Below, piece after piece: positions 59,039 to 64,000 of a stretch of 64,000 nt of DNA. How positions within the stretch are numbered: position 1 is the first letter of the stretch; each line of letters starts with the position of its first letter. Under the pieces are notes generated by a model. That model was not told the origin of the DNA, searched no databases, and worked only from the letters and a program-made list of their open reading frames with translations. A program made the position numbers and the translations under genes. Source of the stretch: Imbricaverruca yamaguchii (taxonomy: Eukaryota > Arthropoda > Thecostraca > Neoverrucidae); NCBI GenBank assembly GCA_034440575.1, contig JAOTOL010001662.1, positions 2,533,501-2,597,500 of the forward strand. Direction: 5' to 3'.

Positions 59039-59874
59039 TTAACCCGCGCCGTCTCGGGGGGGAGGATGTTGATATCCGTCCCCTAAGGTTTTCCGTGAAT
59101 AGTGAAAGAACGGCACTGGCAGCGCTCCAATATTTGGCATACCTTTTCCCACATCAATTTGACATGTTGTATGAAAACTTTGAGGTCAGGTCGTCTTGAG
59201 TCAGCGAGTTTGTCAATGTCAAGTGAGGTCATCGCCAGAAAAGTTCAGCTACTCGTCACGCTTTAACGGATGAAGACATTTGAATGAAACTTTAAGCGTT
59301 TGGTTATCTTTAGGGACGAAACAAAATGCACTAGAGGATTTTTATATTTTCCCTCGTTTTGTATTACTTATTAGGTTTGCATATTTTCCCACTAGGGCTA
59401 AAATCGAAGATTCTAGCTAAAGTAAGCAATTCTAGCTAAAGAGAGCAAGTTCAACAACGTTTTTCTGCCCACTCTATCCATTATAAAAAGAAATAAAATA
59501 AAATTGAGAACGCAAAATTTAGAAATCTAGAAGAAAACAAATTTGGGGGTTGGCAATTTTTTTTCTCGACCACGGTCGATTTCGCCTTCCTTTTCGGATT
59601 CCAAATATTTTTTGTTTTGCTTTTGAAATCTACGAAAATGAACTCCCCAGAACCAAGAACATGATTTAAGTCGGGAAAACTTAGGCACCTTGGTCACGTC
59701 ACTTTTGGGAATACAATTTATGGGGTGGTTTCTGACCCTATTCGTCGAGCGCTTTGACACCTCTTTCGTTTTCGTGCCACGCTTAGTTTGGTGATTAGAG
59801 GCGGATTGTATCAACCCCACCCCCACCCCCGAGGCGGGGTATGAGGATATGACCGGAAATTCTGGGAGGGTTAA
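59039..59874 (-). mobile_element. TTAA-type (piggyBac-like) non-autonomous element, inverted copy
   Basis: TTAACCCGCGCCGTCTCGGG at 59,039 and TCTGGGAGGGTTAA ending at 59,874. The internal sequence is the complement of 55.7-56.7 kb (for example CCTTTTCCCACATCAATTTG). The right half (GACCGGAAATTCTGGG) matches the complement of the left end at 55,700-55,740. TTAA at both edges. Confidence 0.8.
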
Positions 59875-59883
59875 GCGGGCGCT

Positions 59884-60300
59884 TTAGGATCTCTTGAGCC
59901 GTGGCGCGCTTGGCTGTGCCTGATGCGTCACAAGCGCCCTTGTCATATGTGGCAAAAAAAAACACTCGCAGGATACCCCAAATTCTGCCTGATGTTGACA
60001 GACACTGACGAAGTCATGCTTATTCGTATACTGCTGTCTGCAAGATACATTTTTTAAATCAGGTACTGTGGTACGAATTTCTACGATAAGCCATTGCAAG
60101 AACGCATGCACCATGTCGGTGTCGTGCTTTGTGCTGTCAGAGATACAGCAGTAGCTCTGGTGGCACAATATCAACGTCCTCATGCTACACTACAAACGGA
60201 TGCACCGTATACTGGGAGGAATCCCATTGGAAGCCTTGAGCTGCATCTTGCACCAGAAATGAATAATTGTGAGCGAAATCGTAATAGGCAATCACTTCGC
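59884..60300 (-). pseudogene. Broken copy of a multicopy invertebrate hypothetical gene
   Basis: Minus-strand frame from 60,183: YCCISDSTKHDTDMVHAFLQ, then KHDFVSVCQHQAEFGVSCE. After a frameshift it reads FFATYDKGACDASGTAKRAT. I recall the order 'SDxxKHD ... QYKN...FxxxCxHxxxFG ... FFATSHGKxxCDGxGGxxKR' from large families of uncharacterised, probably transposon-related, invertebrate proteins with an RNase-H-like look; this is memory, not a search. Traces of an upstream part (CMMHNCGDCPGE) appear at 60,545-60,620. 60,640-61,330 shows nothing else. Confidence 0.5.
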
Positions 60301-61336
60301 CTCCTTGGCAGCAGCCTTTGCGAAGGTGAGGTGCTGACCTTGTTTGTCAGCTAGAAAGTGGTATCTGGGCAGCTTCACGATTTGCTGGCTCAACTATCGC
60401 ATTCTTTTCTCTTTGGTCTGGACTACTTCTGCGAAGGTACAGCGATGTGTGCTCATCGGCAATTTGCACCTAATATCATTGTCCATGTCATCTGGGGCTC
60501 TTCTGATTTGTCCGTGAGGATAATCCTCAAAAAGTTCATCTTCACTAGCAGTCCTCACCAGGGCAGTCACCACAGTTGTGCATCATGCAATCACGGTTTT
60601 CCGTGCCACATACAGCGTGATCAAGGAGGTCATGGTATTTGAGACCGGGAGGGCCGAGAGCGGATATGAGCAGTTTTAGGCTTTGACGACTAGTGCATAT
60701 GCACACCGAGTGCGTCCCACTGCTGCCTGCCAAGACGAATGCTTCGGACGAAGGGTAGCAAAGGTTAAGAAGCAGGTGCGAGGATTTTCAGAGTTCTACT
60801 TGTGTAGATCAAATATCACACAAATTTCCAAAAGCAAGCCTTTTCTTAACTATATTTTTGGTTCCATCAACATGTCGCATCGTGACTCGGTCAGTCTTGC
60901 CAAGATACATCCGGCTGATCTGGCCTGACTCATAAAATAGCTTTGCTTTCACCTCGACTGCGTCCAACACCCTCAAAAATTTCGTCGCTTCACAGGCGGC
61001 ACGGTCAGGGAGAGTGAGCAGTGGGCACTGGGCAACCCCTTATTTGTGCACTTCCTGATATTTCACTACATTCGCAGATTTAATTTTTCGCGAAGCAATA
61101 AATGGTGCGAATGGTTTCTCTGTTATCGGAATGTGATTGCCATATTGTGAATGCTTCTATCTCCTTGTAATTCATGGTAAGGTATAACTCAAATCATCTA
61201 CTACCGTAATTTGGAGACATTTCTGCTATTTTGCTTAGTTCTTGGTCTCACGAGTTGCAACGCTTGTGAAACACAACATTCAAGGTCGGATTACTAACGT
61301 TCTCATCCCATCACTGCCTCAAACTTCAAAAGCCTT

Positions 61337-62900
61337 GTATTTATTGTTTATTGTTTATTGTGCACAATCTCCAACAACATATTGTTGCCTTTTACAGGAG
61401 AAGTCAGTAGCTAAAAACGTACACAGAACAGGTGAATAGTTTTCAGTTCAAACAGGTAAACGGCTGTCAGAACTCGTCGATGTCCGATGGCTCCGCGTCT
61501 CAGATGTGAGCGTGTGACGCAGCACAGTATCTCACCACCTGTGTCTTAAATGCATTCAGGGGGTTTGTGAAGATATCCGCACTTGGTGTCATCTCTAAAA
61601 ATGTGTTCGTTACTCTTAATAATCTGTTAAACAAGCCACACCCAATGGTTTCTACACGTGCATACGATACATGAAAAAAAAACAGGTTGCCTATTTCTCC
61701 TGACTGGGACACTTAGTCCAAAGTTTTGCAATAACACTGATGAGTCCGTCCTGCCACATAAAACATTTCGTAAGAACATGATGTCGGATTGCACGCGACG
61801 AGCGCACACAGATGTCATGTTATAAAAGCGAAAAAGGTCCTGATATTGTAGAGATTCCGGTCGAGGTGTGGCACTACAGTGTTGGGCAAGCCACATTAAA
61901 AATGTATTTTCTACCCTATCAATCCTGGTGAGATGTGTTGAGGCTGCGCCTGCCCAAATGACGGAGCAATACTCAAGGCGAAACCTAATGTTCGCGTCAT
62001 ATGCCGCCAACAGAGCAATTTTCGAGAATTGTCTACCAGGAACCCCTGCTTGCATTGATCTAATAAAAAGCCCGAGAGCTCGGCTCGCAGATGACACAGT
62101 TTTTGCCACATGTTGTGCGAAAGTCAATTTGCTGTCCAGGTACACACCCAGGTCTCGCATCACAGTCTCACGCTGCAGCGTTGTATTCTGTGCCTTATAT
62201 TCGAAGCGCACAGGAGTACGGCGAAGAGTCATTGTGAATGATCTACACTTTAGAGGGTTCAAGGATCGCTCCCAGTCTGCGGAACACTTACAAAGGGCAT
62301 CAATCTCCCTCTGCAAGCGTGTCGCGTCGTCCACAGACGCTACCCTCCTACAAATTTTGACGTCATCAGCAAACATCCGACATTCCGAGTCAGTACTGGA
62401 TGGCAGGTCGTTCACAAACAGGGCAAATAACAGAGGAGCCAGCAAGCTCCCTTCCGGTACACCGGAAGTGACGTCAGCCCAGTCAGAGACCGCCTCGTTA
62501 ACTATCACCCGCTGCCGGCGACCAGTCAGGTATGAGCGAATCAGAGAGAGCATTTTGCTTGAAACATGATATGCATTTTCGAGCTTGTATAGTAGCAGCT
62601 TATGGTTGACACTTTGGAGTAGCCCGTATAGATTGCATCTGTCTGGCAACCAGCAGCGATGGAATCCCAGGCGTGTCTCAAGAAAACTGCCAGGTTTTCT
62701 GACTGACGCACATGACCTTTTTGGAATAAAGCCGTGCTGGGTGTTGGTCAGTGCTGGCAAAATGTGATCACTCAAAACATTGTAGATGGTTTTTCTCGAA
62801 TCTTGCCACACAGGCAAGTAAGTGAAATGGCTCGGTAGTTCGTCTGATTTTTCAGTAATATAACGTTCTAAATGCATATTTATACAGGCCACGATAAACT
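61337..62900 (-). mobile_element. Jockey-like non-LTR retrotransposon, 5'-truncated
   Basis: Minus-strand RT from about 62,892 to 61,630 plus a 3' UTR and an (AATAAAC)n-like 3' end (61,337-61,372). It lies in IQCB1 intron 6, antisense to the gene. The 5' end begins within the RT fingers. Confidence 0.85.
61627..62892 (-). pseudogene. Jockey-like reverse transcriptase, partial
   Basis: YNVLSDHILPALTNTQHGFI, SVNHKLLLYKLENAYHV, TSGVPEGSLLAPLLFALFVN and RMFADDVKICRRV (FADD active site) are RT blocks 3-5. The thumb MRDLGVYLDSKLTFAQHV follows, then the C-terminal YDANIRFRLEYCSVIWAGA. The region before the palm is scrambled by frameshifts (the AFD aspartate block is replaced by QSVNHK after NLYGLL), and so is the extreme C-terminus (61,720-61,630). 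Confidence 0.88.
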
Positions 62901-63592
62901 AACGCAATAACAACCGTACCTGCTAGTTTGGAACGGCTATGCAGAGCTTAAGGAGAGAAACCCTTTTTATATTTATTTTTGCTTCGAAATATAAATATCG
63001 AACTTTATTTCTGCACTTTTTCAAATCGCATTGCGACTTTCCCGGAAGTTAAAATAGGTTACGTGACCTTAGGTTATGTCATGATTTTAAATATCCCGTA
63101 AACGATTATTTAGAAATAGCCAAAATATTCTGCGGGTCATTGTAAGTTAACCGATATACACTTTTGCACAATTCATGTTCTTCATTGAGTTCCTCAAGAC
63201 CTTAAAAGACACCCTTGTTAGGTGACAAGTAAAAAAATCCCAAGGATGGAAATCCTTGACTGGTGATCTGATGCTTCTAAAAATGGCACAGCTCGTTTCG
63301 GCGTATCAGATAATCCCACACAATTACTTGTATTAAAATATATAATATTGGGTGTTGTTTTAGCCTTTTCACTTGTCTTAGTCACTCGATTGTCGTGGAA
63401 TGGATCAAATGAGCTGTTGAGTAATTGGCTCGAATAAAATAGTTCTTATGTATGCCAGCAAGCTCCGTTATTTGTCACCTTTTATTGATGATTATTGCCA
63501 TCGCTCATTCGCCATGCGCTGTGTGTAGAGCCAGCAGTGTTGTCTGACGGTCAGTGGCGTTACGGAACATTTAGCTGTGTGTTGGCCCGCAG

Positions 63593-63929
63593 CTGGCTGG
63601 AGCCGGCATATGCTGGCGGCGGGCGCGCCGCTGCGTGCCGTGACGCGCTGCAGCGTCAGCTGGCCCAGTCGCAGTCCCTGCTGGAGAGGGTGGCGCGCCG
63701 GCTGCCGGCGGATGCCGCCGACCGCCGCCGCTGTCGGGGTCGGCTGGCGCAGATGCAGGCCATCTGCAGTCTGCTGGAGTGTGGTGGCGGCGAGCGGCCG
63801 CCCGCCGCCTACTGGTGCCCTTCGCGGCGGCTTGCAGCTGGGGCCCGCCTGCGGCACAGACGGGCATCGGGCCGGCAGGCGGTGCCCTGGTGGCGCCGAC
63901 TGGACGAGTCGGACGACGGCTACGACTAA
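63593..63929 (+). CDS. IQCB1: IQCB1-like last exon
   Basis: An acceptor TGTTGGCCCGCAG after a 9.8-kb intron. 112 residues, then TAA (63,927). It starts WLEPAYAGGGRAAACRDALQ, followed by a helix (QLAQSQSLLERVARRL) and ends RQAVPWWRRLDESDDGYD. The end matches the human 'APWWKKLGEESGDEID' segment, which is the most diagnostic similarity in the gene. Highly GC-rich (alanine/arginine-rich). The vertebrate tail beyond this point (about 20-25 residues) is absent. No poly-A signal is visible in the remaining 71 bp. Confidence 0.9.
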
Positions 63930-64000
63930 CTGACCGCAGGCGGCCGGCCAGAACAGCCGTGCGCTCCGGCTGGCCGGAACTGTGCACCAGGATGACGTCA

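Noticed and set aside
61868..62569. 233-aa plus-strand frame
   Set aside because: Antisense shadow of the Jockey-like reverse transcriptase.

Overview
The window is nuclear DNA of a repeat-rich invertebrate metazoan. The evidence is split genes with consensus splice sites, several classes of non-LTR retrotransposon, mariner, hAT and TTAA-type DNA transposons, tRNA-derived SINEs, satellites and very long microsatellites. An arthropod or other marine invertebrate fits best, but the sequence does not fix the phylum. There are no bacterial operons, rRNA genes or CRISPR arrays. Most open frames are shadows of repeats. Layout, left half: 1-260 is low-complexity sequence. 750-4537 is a dead I-superfamily LINE that was itself hit by a mariner (1035-2368) and by a short hAT element (3577-4307). 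5178-7418 is a 154-bp satellite ending in a 307-bp higher-order repeat. 7770-9020 is a degenerate GATTTT-rich repeat. 12120-15787 holds a decayed gene-like unit with two coding minisatellites, a MULE-like DDE domain and a Ulp1/C48 protease domain. 16150-19345 holds a (GT)n tract and two tandem arrays. 19612-22370 is a nearly intact CR1-type LINE on the minus strand with one stop codon. 24738-25690 holds possible minus-strand exons of a membrane protein. 27633-34258 is a nest of hAT and TTAA elements. Right half: 34500-35190 is a 690-bp purine tract. 36745-42064 is a decayed LINE with ORF1 and ORF2. From about 42,957 to 63,929 a single plus-strand host gene can be assembled from seven exons whose splice phases all agree. 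It is a divergent homologue of IQCB1 (nephrocystin-5, NPHP5), the calmodulin-binding ciliary transition-zone protein. Its introns carry a 3.4-kb hAT element with a perfect 8-bp target duplication, at least five SINEs, two TTAA elements, a Jockey-like LINE and compound microsatellites. The most unusual signal is that tandem duplications straddle splice sites. The 3' end of IQCB1 exon 2 with its donor is repeated about eight times (49-bp unit). The acceptor of exon 5 is duplicated (59 bp), and only the distal copy keeps the frame. A minus-strand exon start near 25.0 kb is also doubled. The second most interesting locus is the DDE plus Ulp1 unit at 12.1-15.8 kb. The third is the sharing of a TGACCT-containing module between the satellite and the TTAA transposons.
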